Assembly (NCBI RefSeq): GCF_018332655.1
Contig: NZ_BOQL01000011.1
Location: forward strand, 1-64,000
Length of the DNA stretch: 64,000 nt
Direction of reading: 5' to 3'
From: Actinoplanes auranticolor
Lineage (GTDB): Bacteria > Actinomycetota > Actinomycetes > Mycobacteriales > Micromonosporaceae
This document shows, piece after piece, positions 1 to 8,327 of this stretch (positions within the stretch are counted from its first letter, which is position 1; the number at the start of each line of letters is the position of its first letter). The position numbers and the translations under genes are program-made. The notes beneath the pieces were generated by a model. The model was not told where the DNA came from. It saw nothing but the letters and a program-made list of their open reading frames with translations, and did no database searches.

Positions 1-5
1 ACGGC

Positions 6-1289
6 TCAGGCCGGGACGGCTAGTTGCTCCAGGCCGGCGAGGACCTGCTCGGCCGCCGACGTGGCCGTGGTCAGCTGGCGGGTGACCTCGGCCAGCACGG
101 CGGCCTGGTCCTGCATCGCCCCCGCGATGTCCGTCTGCACCTCGTACAGGCCGGCCACCGCCGAGGTGGTGGAGCCGAAGGTGCTGGCCACGTCGCCGGT
201 CTGCGCCACGATCGCCTGGATCACGCCGTTGACCCGCTCCACCGACTCCGCCGTCTGCTGGGCGAGTTGCTTGACCTCGTTGGCCACCACGCCGAAGCCC
301 CGCCCGGCCTCGCCGGCGCGGGCCGCCTCGATGGTCGCGTTCAGCGAGAGCAGATTGGTCTGCCCGGCCAGCTGCGCGATGAGAGCGTTGACCGTCGCGA
401 TCTCGCCGACCGACGACTCCAGGGCCCGCACCTTGTCGGCGGCGGCCGCGGCCGTGTCCTTGCCGGCGGCGGCATTCCCGGCCGCGTCGCGCGACCGTCC
501 GGCGATGTCGTGGACCGAACCGGCGAGCGCGGCGAGGGCGGCGTCGACCGCCGTGACGGCGCCGAGCGCGGCGCGGGCCTGGTGGCCGATGGCCAGGGCG
601 TCGGTCGAGAGCCGCTCGGCGCGGACCGCCGTCTCGGCGGAACGGACCCGCTCCGCCTCGGCCGCCCGAGCCGTGGCCTGCTGCTCGGCGTACGTGGTGG
701 CGGAGCGTTGCGCCTCGGCGGCCTCGGCCAGTGCCTCGTTCTCGCGTTCGGCCTGCTCGGCGAAATGCCAGAGGATGATGATGCCGGTCACCTCGAGGGC
801 GGCCAGGCCCGCGTGCAGAGCGACCTGGCCCAGGCCGTCGAGCACCGACATGTGGTGCATCCCGAACACCCGCTGCGGGTTCAGCAGGCCCAGGGTGCCG
901 TGATGCAGCACCACGATGACCACGGCCCAGAGCAACGGCGTCCACTGCTGGTAGAGCGCGACGAAGACCAGTACGGCGTACAGGTGGATGTGCATGGCCA
1001 TCTCGCCGCCGGACAGCTCGATGGCCGCGAACGTGCAGGCGATCAGGCCGATGCTGGTGACCGACGCCTTGGCCCGGGGCTCGCGCAGCAGGGCGGCGGT
1101 GAGGGCGAGAGCGCCGATGCCCGCCGGCAGGGCCAGCGCTTCCCACCCGGGCATCGGCCCGAGCAGGCCCAGCAGGACCAGTGCGGGCAGGTGCAGCCAC
1201 AGCAGGGTGGTGACGATGTGGTGCCGCGCGGCCCAGGACTCCGGGGACAGCCGGGCGCCGCGTGGGAGCCGGGACGCGAGCGTGGTCAT
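6..1289 (-). CDS. Methyl-accepting chemotaxis protein with multi-pass N-terminal sensor
   Basis: A 427-residue chemoreceptor. The ATG at 1289 is chosen because the sequence before it reads as low-complexity antisense of the opposite gene. Residues about 25-185 form roughly six hydrophobic segments with conserved-looking histidines (HIH near the third segment, LHH and MHH later) instead of the usual periplasmic loop between two helices. A coiled coil (about 190-260) leads into a C-terminal signalling domain with the hairpin-tip sequence [20 protein letters not shown], the part that contacts CheA/CheW. The protein ends in VPA without a CheR-tethering pentapeptide. By family knowledge it should cluster at the membrane and control a histidine kinase. 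No che genes are nearby, so the ligand and the output are unknown. Confidence 0.9.
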   Translation of the reverse strand: MTTLASRLPRGARLSPESWAARHHIVTTLLWLHLPALVLLGLLGPMPGWEALALPAGIGALALTAALLREPRAKASVTSIGLIACTFAAIELSGGEMAMHIHLYAVLVFVALYQQWTPLLWAVVIVVLHHGTLGLLNPQRVFGMHHMSVLDGLGQVALHAGLAALEVTGIIILWHFAEQAERENEALAEAAEAQRSATTYAEQQATARAAEAERVRSAETAVRAERLSTDALAIGHQARAALGAVTAVDAALAALAGSVHDIAGRSRDAAGNAAAGKDTAAAAADKVRALESSVGEIATVNALIAQLAGQTNLLSLNATIEAARAGEAGRGFGVVANEVKQLAQQTAESVERVNGVIQAIVAQTGDVASTFGSTTSAVAGLYEVQTDIAGAMQDQAAVLAEVTRQLTTATSAAEQVLAGLEQLAVPA

Positions 1290-1454
1290 GGCACCATCAT
1301 CCGGCCTGGGGTGCCGCGACGAGGCGGATCGTCGAAGTTGGCCGGACCGGCGTCGAAGTTGGCTCGGAAAAAGAAGCCGGCCGATCGGTAACCGGGCGGG
1401 CGGTGCCGGACCTGAAGGTTCGACGAGGCCGCGCGACGAGGGGAGAAGGCCGGC

Positions 1455-2012
1455 GTGAGCGACGAGGAGGAGTTCACGGCGTTGTTCCGCCGGCACTATC
1501 CCCGTGTGCTGGCGTTCGTGTCCCGCCGTACCGATCAGGCGCGGGCCCACGACGTCGTCGCCGAGACCTTCGCCACCGCCTGGCGGCACTTCGCCCGGCT
1601 GCCGGCGGAGCCGCTGCCGTGGCTCTACCGCGTCGCCCGCAACAGCCTGGCCAACGAGGAGCGGGCCGCCCGCCGCCGGGCCCGGCTGTTCGAGCGGATG
1701 GCCGGCGGGGGCGTGCCGTCCACACCGGACCATGCCGTCTCGGTCGTCGCCGATGCCGGCCTGCGCGAGGCGCTGAGCCGGTTGTCGCGCCTCGACCGGG
1801 AGGCGTTGCTGCTGATCGGCTGGGAGGGCCTGGACCACGACGCCGCCGCGCACGTGCTGGGCTGCACCGCCGTGGCGTTCAAGGTACGGGTGCACCGGGC
1901 GAGGCGCCGGCTCGCCCGGTTGCTGGAGGCAGCCGATCAGGACCAGCCACCGCCGGTGCCCCGACCGTACGAGTTGCACAGTGCCGCGAGCCAGAGGGGA
2001 AAGTCCGCATGA
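1455..2012 (+). CDS. ECF-type RNA polymerase sigma factor
   Basis: A 185-residue sigma-70 family protein of the extracytoplasmic-function size class. Region 2 is at about residues 6-70 ([16 protein letters not shown], then [14 protein letters not shown]) and region 4 at about 105-160 ([19 protein letters not shown] followed by a helix-turn-helix ending [15 protein letters not shown]). The GTG start at 1455 follows a GAGGGGAGAAGG ribosome-binding stretch. Its stop overlaps the next start by 4 bp (ATGA), so it is translationally coupled to a membrane protein that probably modulates it. It should direct RNA polymerase to a small regulon. The inducing signal cannot be read from the sequence. Confidence 0.9.
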   Translation: MSDEEEFTALFRRHYPRVLAFVSRRTDQARAHDVVAETFATAWRHFARLPAEPLPWLYRVARNSLANEERAARRRARLFERMAGGGVPSTPDHAVSVVADAGLREALSRLSRLDREALLLIGWEGLDHDAAAHVLGCTAVAFKVRVHRARRRLARLLEAADQDQPPPVPRPYELHSAASQRGKSA

Positions 2013-3070
2013 CCGAGCAGGACGCCATGACCCGGCTGGCCGCCGCCAATCCCGTACCGGAGGCCGAGGTCCGCGACTCCGCGACCTCGCCGCGCGCGCT
2101 GTTCCTGCAGCGGGCGGTGCTGGCCCAACCGCGCAGCCGGCACCGGGGATTCGCCGGTCTTGAGTGGCGCTACGCCCTGGTGCCCGCCGCGCTGGCCGCC
2201 GTAGCGGTGGCTGCGTTCGCCGTCGTGCACCGCACCAGCCCACCGCCGGCGCCGCCGGTGCAGGCCGGGGCGAGCACGGCCACGCCGCAGAGCATCCTGA
2301 CCGCGGCTGCCACCCAGGCCGAGCGGGAGAGCCCGCGCGGGCAGTTCGTGCACGCCACGGGCACCATCGCGCGGATCGTGCATCTGGGCCCCGGCGCCGG
2401 ATACGACGTCATTCGCGTCGACTCCGTCCAGAGTGTGCAACCGGCGGCCGGCCGGCCGGGTGAGGGGTGGCTGACGATCGGCGAGCGGGGGTCGAGCGTG
2501 CGGCCGCTGACCGCCGGCGACGCGGCCGCGTACGCCGCGGACGGCTCGCCGGGCCCGGCGGAGCTGCCCCGCGAGGAGGAGCAGACGCTGCATCCCGACC
2601 TGGCCGGCGACGAGCCGTACGCGGGTGAGCTCGGCGATCTGCCGGAGGACCCGGCCCGGACCGGGCCCGCGATGCTCGCCTGGCTGACCGAGGCCGGGCG
2701 GGGCACACCCGCGGACCCGCAGGGCTGGCTGTTCCGGACCGGCACGAAGCTGCTCGACACGTTCACCGACGTGGCGGGCAGCACGGACCGGGCGAAGATC
2801 TACCGGATGCTGGCCGGCCTGACCGGGGTCCGGACCCTGGAATCGGCCGCGGATCCGCTGGGCCGGCCGGCGCGGGCGCTGGCGTACACGGCGCCGACGC
2901 CACGCTACGGGGTCGTCGAGTGGCAGGTGTACCTCGGGCCCGACTCCGACCGGATCACCTACACCCAGGCGGTGGTCCGGCAACCGGGCGCGGCCAACGC
3001 CGGTCTGCCCGCCGGAGCCGTGCAGTACAGCACCGCCGTCACGACCGTCACCTGGAGCGACAAGCCTTGA
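2009..3070 (+). CDS. CU044_5270-type membrane protein, probable partner of the ECF sigma factor
   Basis: 353 residues. A soluble N-terminus of about 50 residues is followed by one transmembrane helix (about 55-75) and a large extracytoplasmic domain. This architecture is typical of the CU044_5270 family, members of which follow ECF sigma genes in actinomycetes. It lacks the HxxxCxxC zinc motif of ZAS anti-sigma factors, so if it restrains the sigma factor it does so in another way. The start overlaps the sigma stop (ATGA) and its own stop overlaps the next gene start (TTGA), giving a tight three-gene operon. The assignment as a regulator of the sigma factor is inferred from context only. Confidence 0.75.
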   Translation: MTEQDAMTRLAAANPVPEAEVRDSATSPRALFLQRAVLAQPRSRHRGFAGLEWRYALVPAALAAVAVAAFAVVHRTSPPPAPPVQAGASTATPQSILTAAATQAERESPRGQFVHATGTIARIVHLGPGAGYDVIRVDSVQSVQPAAGRPGEGWLTIGERGSSVRPLTAGDAAAYAADGSPGPAELPREEEQTLHPDLAGDEPYAGELGDLPEDPARTGPAMLAWLTEAGRGTPADPQGWLFRTGTKLLDTFTDVAGSTDRAKIYRMLAGLTGVRTLESAADPLGRPARALAYTAPTPRYGVVEWQVYLGPDSDRITYTQAVVRQPGAANAGLPAGAVQYSTAVTTVTWSDKP

Positions 3071-4240
3071 GCCGCGGGTTCCGTACCGTCGCGGTCGGCG
3101 GCCTGGCCGCGCTGCTGGTCCTGGTCGTACGGGTCTTCGACGCGCACTACCGCTTCTTCGACATGGTCATCTACCACGACGCGATCCGGTGGTGGAGCAA
3201 CGGCGGCGAGCTGTACGACTACGTCGCCCCCGTCCGCGGCGACCTGGGCTTCACCTACCCGCCGTTCGCCGCGTTCGTGCTCATGCCGGTGGCCCGCGTC
3301 CCGGCGGCGACGGCGGGCTGGCTGAACGCCGCCGGCAGCGTGCTGGCCCTGACCGTCGTCCTGGCCGTGCTGGCCGCCCCGATCGCCGCCCGGCACGGAC
3401 GGCCGCTGCGGCTCGTGCTGGCGGCGGCGGTACCGCTGGCGCTGTGCACCGAACCGGTCCGGCAGACCCTCGGGTTCGGCCAGGTGAACCTGTGGCTGTT
3501 CGCGCTGGTACTGCTCGACCTGATCGTGCTGGGCGGCAGGGGCTCGCGGTGGGCCGGCGCGGGCGTCGGCATCGCCACCGCGATCAAGCTCACGCCCGGC
3601 CTGTTCATCGTGTATCTGCTGGTCACCGGCCAGTGGCGGGCAGCGCGCACCGCGATCGTGACGACGGCGGCGCTGACCGGGGGCGCGTTCCTGATCGCGC
3701 CGGCCGAGTCGTTGCGCTACTTCGGCGACCTGCTGTGGCAGACCGACCGGGTGGGCACCGCGGCGGCGCTGACCAACCAGTCGCTGACCGGGCTGCTGGC
3801 CCGCCTGGCCGGGACGACGGCCGCACCGGCCGGGTGGTGGGTCCCGCTCTGCGTGCTGGTCCTGGTGGTGGGGGCTGCGCCGGGCCCGGCAGGCGTACGC
3901 GGCCGGCGACACCGTGACGGCGCTGACCCTGACCGGCCTGACCGCGAACCTGGTCAGCCCCATGTCCTGGACCCACCACCTGGTGTTCCTGCCGGTCGCG
4001 GTGCTGGTACTGGCCGACCTCGCGGCCCGACGCCGCGATGTCGTGCCGGCGCTGGCCGCGGTCACCGTTTACGCCCTCACCGTGGTGTCCCCGATCTGGC
4101 TCGTCCCGGACGATTCCGGTGGGGTCCGGGCGCTCATCCTGCGCAACGCCTTCACGCTGATGCTGGTGGCGCTGGTGACGCTGCTGCCCTGGCGGACGGC
4201 CGAGGTTTCCGCTCCGCGAACGCTCACGCCGGTGGGGTGA
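3067..4240 (+). pseudogene. GT87/DUF2029-type polyprenyl-phosphate mannosyltransferase-like gene, frameshifted
   Basis: A multi-pass membrane protein with features of GT87 enzymes: Asp and His in the first loop (FFDMVIYHDAIRWW), a TYPPFAA motif, a GFGQVNLWL stretch, an AIKLTPGLF motif and, later, a SPMSWTHH motif. The last motif is in another reading frame. The frames join at a run of five G near 3868-3873: removing one G gives an uninterrupted protein of about 390 residues ending at 4240. As written, the first frame runs on to 4356 in unrelated sequence. The start is TTG overlapping the preceding stop. The family uses polyprenyl-phosphate-linked sugars to modify cell-envelope glycans. It is either a real null allele or a homopolymer sequencing error. 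Confidence 0.75.
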
Positions 4241-5090
4241 CGGCGGCTCGGACGGCGGCAGCGACCGTTTCGACGGTGACCGCGCGGAGCAGGTCGAGGT
4301 CGGCGTCCAGCTTGGACTCGCCGGTCGCCAGGGCCACCACCGCGTCGCCGTCGTAGCGGGAGTGGGCCGGGTGGATCGAGCGGGCGAAACCGTTGTGGCC
4401 GCTCTGAGCGAGCAGGAAACAGTCGTTCTTGGACAGCCGGGCGTCGGTCAGCACGACGGCCACGGTGGTGTTCTGCATGCCGTACAGGGCTTGCGGCCGG
4501 ACCGCACCGGGTGCGTCACCGAAGAGCGGCTCGCCGCCGGGGGCCAGCACGTCGCCCCAGGCGTTGACCGCGACGACGGCTGCCACCCGGGCGGTGCCCG
4601 CCTGCCGTTCGGCCAGGCCCAGGCCACCCGGGTCGAGCCGGCCGCGCCACTTGCCCGTCGAGGCGCCCGTACCCGCGCCGACCCGGCCGCCGGTCAGTTC
4701 CGTGCCGGCGTACGCGGCCAGCGCGGCGGCCCGGCCGCTCGCCGCATCCGGCGGTCCGGTCCGGACCGAATCGTCGAAGAGCGCCATGCCGACCACGATC
4801 GGCACCGGCCCGGCGGGCGTCGGGAAGCCACTCCCCCGCTCGCGCAGCAACGCCATCACCCCCTCGGCGGCGGCCAGCCCGAACGCGGAACCGCCGGAGA
4901 GCACCACCGCGTCCACCCGGTCCACCAGCCGGGTCGGCTCCAGCAACGCGAACTCGCGGGTGGCCGGCGCCCCGCCGCGGACTTCACCGGACCCGACGGT
5001 GCCGGCCGGCGGCAGGATGACGGTCACGCCGGTGCCGGCCCCGGTCCAGTGCCCGGCCCGGGCGGACAGCAACTGCGGTGCGCTCATCAC
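4224..5090 (-). CDS. P1/S58 family self-processing peptidase (DmpA/NylC-like)
   Basis: 288 residues. The family signature is present: a LSGGSAFGLAAAEGV segment near residues 64-78 and an Asn-Thr pair at N207-T208 in GMQNTTVAVVLTDA. In this family, cleavage before the threonine frees an N-terminal nucleophile, giving alpha and beta chains. Known members are aminopeptidases or hydrolyse amide oligomers, and the substrate here is unknown. It converges on the GT87 gene with a 17-bp overlap of the 3' ends. Its start overlaps the stop of the upstream MFS gene by 4 bp, so the two are co-transcribed and the transporter may move a substrate or product of the peptidase. Confidence 0.88.
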   Translation of the reverse strand: MMSAPQLLSARAGHWTGAGTGVTVILPPAGTVGSGEVRGGAPATREFALLEPTRLVDRVDAVVLSGGSAFGLAAAEGVMALLRERGSGFPTPAGPVPIVVGMALFDDSVRTGPPDAASGRAAALAAYAGTELTGGRVGAGTGASTGKWRGRLDPGGLGLAERQAGTARVAAVVAVNAWGDVLAPGGEPLFGDAPGAVRPQALYGMQNTTVAVVLTDARLSKNDCFLLAQSGHNGFARSIHPAHSRYDGDAVVALATGESKLDADLDLLRAVTVETVAAAVRAAVTPPA

Positions 5091-6310
5091 CCCATCCTTC
5101 CTCCCGCACCGACGGGCACGCGGGCGGTCCGGCGGACGCCCACCGCCAGGGCGACGATCAGGTACGGCACCGACAGCACCGCGAAGGCGACTCCGTTGCC
5201 CGCGCCGGCGGCGACCACCGCGTAGGCACCGTAGACGCCGATGGTGGCCACGTCGGTCGCCGTGCCGGCCAGGGAGGTGACGGTGGCCCGGCTGGTGCCG
5301 GTGATCCGGTCCTGAAGCCGGGCGTCGGCGAGCACGGTGGCCAGCTGGAAGCCGCAGAACGCCACCCCGACCAGCACGAACCCGGCCGGGTGCCCGATCA
5401 GCGCCCCGGCGGCCAGGACCGCCCCGGAGAACGCGAGCAGCACGGCGTACCCCCGGCTGCCCAGCCGCTCACCCAGCGGGGCGAGCAACCCGCCCGCGGT
5501 GACCCCGAGCCAGACCAGCAGAAGCAGCATCGGCACGGTCTCCCGGGCGACGCCGGTGCCGGCGGCCAGCAGCGGGGTGTACTCGTCCAGCGCACCCCAG
5601 ACCGCGGTGACCACGGCGAGCAGCAGCACCGCCGCGCGGACCGCAGGATCGGTGCGAACCTCGGCCAGCCCGGCGCGCAGGCTCGCCCACCAGCCAAGAT
5701 CGTCGTCGCCGTCCTCGCCCGGTGCCACTGTGGCGGCCGTGCGGTGCTCGGGGAAGCGGGTGGCGACCAGCGCGGCGAGGATCCCGGCGAGCACGCTGGC
5801 CGCGCCGACCGCCGGATAACCGCCCGCGGCGAGCACCGGCCCCGCGAGCGCGGTGGCCAGCACCAAGCCGACCGTCTCCGCGGTGCGGGCCCGGCCCATC
5901 GTGCGGGCGTAGCGGTGCGCCGCACCGAGGCGGGCCAGCTCGCTGTAGACGAGCGCCTCCAGCGATCCGGACGCGAGTGCCCCACCAGCGCCCCACAGCA
6001 GGAACCCCAGAGCGAACGCCGGATACGAGGGCGCCAGCACCCAGAGCGCGAACGCGGCGGCGCCCGCCAACGGAGCCAGGCACAGCAGCAATCGCCGGGA
6101 GACCGCGTCGGCCCAGGCGCCGGAGGGCACCTCCAGCAGCGTGCTGCCGGCTGACCAGATCACGAACAGCGAAGAGATCTGCCAGACGGACAGGCCGGTG
6201 TCGCTGAACAGCAGGGCGTACACCGGGTAGAGCAGGACGAGGTCGGCGAGGAACGCGTACGCATAGAGCGTGCCGGCGAGCCGGCGTACGCGTGCGGAGT
6301 CGAGGGTCAT
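5087..6310 (-). CDS. MFS transporter
   Basis: 407 residues with about 12 hydrophobic helices and a major-facilitator loop between helices 2 and 3 (EVPSGAWADAVSRR, the counterpart of the GxxxDRxGRR motif). The start, MTLDSARVRRLAG, is followed directly by the first helix. It overlaps the downstream S58 peptidase gene by 4 bp, so the two are coupled. Substrate and direction of transport cannot be inferred. Export of a small molecule is common for this type of actinobacterial MFS protein. Confidence 0.85.
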   Translation of the reverse strand: MTLDSARVRRLAGTLYAYAFLADLVLLYPVYALLFSDTGLSVWQISSLFVIWSAGSTLLEVPSGAWADAVSRRLLLCLAPLAGAAAFALWVLAPSYPAFALGFLLWGAGGALASGSLEALVYSELARLGAAHRYARTMGRARTAETVGLVLATALAGPVLAAGGYPAVGAASVLAGILAALVATRFPEHRTAATVAPGEDGDDDLGWWASLRAGLAEVRTDPAVRAAVLLLAVVTAVWGALDEYTPLLAAGTGVARETVPMLLLLVWLGVTAGGLLAPLGERLGSRGYAVLLAFSGAVLAAGALIGHPAGFVLVGVAFCGFQLATVLADARLQDRITGTSRATVTSLAGTATDVATIGVYGAYAVVAAGAGNGVAFAVLSVPYLIVALAVGVRRTARVPVGAGGRMG

Positions 6311-6475
6311 GAGGCCTTCCCGTGAAGTCGGAGCGGACGCCGGTCACACGGCGGCCGCGGCGGCCCACGGGAGTGGCCTCTACGGTTGGATCAATGTCGC
6401 CAGGTCATGAGGCGATGGTAGGCGGCCGGTACCCTCCCGGGCCAGGCCATTTGTCATCACCTTGCCGGCGCTTCG

Positions 6476-6649
6476 TCAGCGTCGCTGGGCGAGAGCGCGC
6501 TGCTGCTCCGGTGTCGGGGAGTCCTCCTCCTGCCCCTGGTCGCCGGGCCCGAGCAGGCCCCAGAAGATCATGACGACCAGGGCGGTCCAGCCCCACCACG
6601 GCACGCCCAGGCCGGCGACGGCGGTCAGGACGTCGGCGGCGGCGGTCAT
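6476..6649 (-). CDS. Small single-pass membrane protein (57 aa)
   Basis: A short gene: an N-terminal segment of about 15 residues, one transmembrane helix (WWGWTALVVMIFWGLLG, about residues 18-34) and a charged tail rich in Glu and Gln ending AQRR. An ATG at 6649 is preceded by CCGGAGGCGGGCG, giving a GGAGG ribosome-binding site at good spacing. The aromatic helix plus short acidic tail resembles many unannotated actinobacterial membrane micro-proteins. No function is recognised. The degenerate tandem repeat at 6696-6806 lies just upstream and would overlap its promoter or leader. Confidence 0.6.
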   Translation of the reverse strand: MTAAADVLTAVAGLGVPWWGWTALVVMIFWGLLGPGDQGQEEDSPTPEQQRALAQRR

Positions 6650-6695
6650 CGCCCGCCTCCGGCGCGGACACGAATGCGGGACATGGCGTCTCCTC

Positions 6696-6806
6696 TGCTC
6701 CGGTGGCGGGGCCGATGCTGCTCCGGCGGTGGGGCCGATGCAGCTCCGGCCGAGGGGCGATGATGCTCCGGCGCCGGGACCGATGAATCGGCGCTGGGCC
6801 CCGACA
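6696..6806. repeat. Degenerate tandem repeat, about 22-bp units
   Basis: About five imperfect copies of a 21-23 bp unit of the form TGCTCCGGYGGYGGGGCCGA are read one after another. Copies diverge progressively toward the right. No convincing gene spans the block: the only open frames have arginine/proline-rich shadow compositions. It lies between a small membrane-protein gene and a VOC gene, both on the minus strand, so it may be transcribed as leader or spacer. Confidence 0.6.
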
Positions 6807-6849
6807 ATCGGACGGCCCGCCCCGGAGCTGAGGGCTTGCCCGGCGTGAG

Positions 6850-7278
6850 TCAGGCCGCACCCGCCCGCGCAGCCAGCATCTCCAGGTAGTGGGGGTTGTT
6901 CATGACGCCCAGCACGTTGCCGAACGGGTCCACGACGGCAGCCGTCGAGAAGCCCTCACCGTCGCCGTGGTGGGTGATCGGCTGGTACTCGGTCGCTCCG
7001 AGCGCGAGCAGCCGCGCCACGGTCCCTTCGAGATCATCGACGTGCCAGTGCATCACCGCGCCGCCGGGCGTGGTGGCCGCGGCCGCCGGGGCGTACCGGC
7101 GGTCGATCAGGCCGAGCTCGTCCTCGTCGTCGCCGATCCGGAACTCGATGTAGGCGGGCGCCGCCGGCGCGGGCGGGAAGGCGTAGTACGGCTTCGCGCC
7201 GAACAGTTCGGCGTACCAGTCCGCCGCGGCGCTGACGTCGTCGGCGTAGAAGCTGATGGTGGCGAATCCTCGGAACAT
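6850..7278 (-). CDS. VOC (glyoxalase/bleomycin-resistance fold) family protein
   Basis: 142 residues. It starts at MFRGFATISFYADDVSAAADWY, behind an AGGGGAGACCACG ribosome-binding region. An upstream in-frame start would run into the regulator promoter and is rejected. Two beta-alpha-beta-beta-beta modules are visible; the second contains MHWHVDDLEGTVARLLALG and ends DPFGNVLGVMNNPHY, typical of VOC enzymes. Candidate metal ligands are the His in MHWHV and Glu residues of the strands. Substrate is unknown: members include lyases, dioxygenases and drug-binding proteins. It is transcribed divergently from the WYL regulator across a perfect 10-bp inverted repeat, so it is probably that regulator's target. 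Confidence 0.85.
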   Translation of the reverse strand: MFRGFATISFYADDVSAAADWYAELFGAKPYYAFPPAPAAPAYIEFRIGDDEDELGLIDRRYAPAAAATTPGGAVMHWHVDDLEGTVARLLALGATEYQPITHHGDGEGFSTAAVVDPFGNVLGVMNNPHYLEMLAARAGAA

Positions 7279-7328
7279 CGTGGTCTCCCCTGCGCTCTGC
7301 TCGTTGACACCCTCATCATGCGGGTGAT

Positions 7329-7351
7329 AAGTGCTCACCAAGTGAGCACTT
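7329..7351. promoter_or_regulatory. Perfect inverted repeat, candidate operator between VOC gene and WYL regulator
   Basis: AAGTGCTCAC, then CAA, then GTGAGCACTT: two perfect 10-bp arms with a 3-bp spacer, in the 92-bp gap between divergent genes. A -35-like TTGACA at 7304-7309 with a weak TGATAAGT stretch at 7325-7332 would place a rightward transcription start inside the repeat, which suits autoregulation of the WYL regulator. The binding protein is inferred from position. Confidence 0.65.
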
Positions 7352-7370
7352 TGTTTGACAGGATCGCGAG

Positions 7371-8318
7371 ATGCGAGCGGACCGGTTGGTGGCCACCCTG
7401 TTGGTGTTGCAGGCCCGCGGCCGGGTGACCGCCGCCGAGCTGGCCGAGGAACTGGAGGTGTCGGTGGCCACCGCCCGCCGCGATCTGGAGGCGCTGTCGA
7501 CCGCCGGGGTCCCGGTCTATCCGCAGCCCGGCCGGGGCGGCGGCTGGTCGCTGGTGGGCGGCGCCCGCACCGATCTGAGCGGCCTCACCTCGGCCGAGGC
7601 GCGGGCACTGTTCCTGCTCGCCGGGCCGGCCGCGGCCGTCGCGCCGCCGATCCGTTCGGCGCTGCGCAAACTCGTCCGGGCCCTGCCGGACCCGTTCCGG
7701 GCCGACGCCGAGGCCGCCGCCGACGTGGTCGTCGTCGATGCGGCCCGCTGGGGTGAGCGCGACCGGGACCGTCCCGAGCTGGTCGACCTGCTCCAGGACG
7801 CCGTGGTCCGCCGGCGCAAGGTCGCATTCCGGTACGCGAGCCGCGGCGCGCGGGAGTCTCCGCGGCTCGTCGATCCGCTCGGTCTCGTCGACAAGGACGA
7901 GGTCTGGTACCTGGTCGCGGGAACCGAGAAGGGGCAGCGGACCTTCCGGGTCGACCGGATCGCCGCCGCCGAGGTGACCGACCAGGTCGCCGAGCGGCCC
8001 GCCGGCTTCGACCTGTCCCGCGAGTGGGAGCGGGTGGTCGGCGTGGTCGAGCAGCGCCGGTCCCTGCTCTCCGCCACCGTGCTGATCGCCGAGCGGCTGC
8101 TGCCGGTGCTCCGGGACCACTTCGGCCGGCACTGCGAGCTGCTGGAGACGCTCGCCGACGGGCGGGTCCGGGTCCGGGTCGCGGCCCCGATGGCACTGTC
8201 CATCGCGGAGCAACTCGCCGGCTGGGGGGCCGCCGTCGAGGTGCTCGAGCCGGAACCGGTCCAGGCCGAGCTCGCCCGTCTGGGTGCGGAACTCGTCGCC
8301 CGGTACGGTCCGGCATAG
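7371..8318 (+). CDS. WYL-domain transcriptional regulator (YafY type)
   Basis: 315 residues. It has an N-terminal winged helix-turn-helix (TAAELAEELEVSVATARRDL, about residues 20-40, then a GRGGGW wing), a central helical linker and a WYL domain (about 140-230, with VWYLVAG as the WYL-like strand and RTFRVDRI after it), then a C-terminal WCX extension. WYL domains sense nucleotides, DNA ends or small ligands. It is divergent from a VOC gene and next to the inverted repeat at 7329-7351. A paralogue of the same length lies at 45300-46247. Confidence 0.92.
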   Translation: MRADRLVATLLVLQARGRVTAAELAEELEVSVATARRDLEALSTAGVPVYPQPGRGGGWSLVGGARTDLSGLTSAEARALFLLAGPAAAVAPPIRSALRKLVRALPDPFRADAEAAADVVVVDAARWGERDRDRPELVDLLQDAVVRRRKVAFRYASRGARESPRLVDPLGLVDKDEVWYLVAGTEKGQRTFRVDRIAAAEVTDQVAERPAGFDLSREWERVVGVVEQRRSLLSATVLIAERLLPVLRDHFGRHCELLETLADGRVRVRVAAPMALSIAEQLAGWGAAVEVLEPEPVQAELARLGAELVARYGPA

Positions 8319-8327
8319 GCTGTCCGG

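Noticed and set aside
7355..7360. TTGACA just before the WYL gene as a -35 box
   Set aside because: Only 10 bp separate it from the ATG, so it cannot serve that gene.
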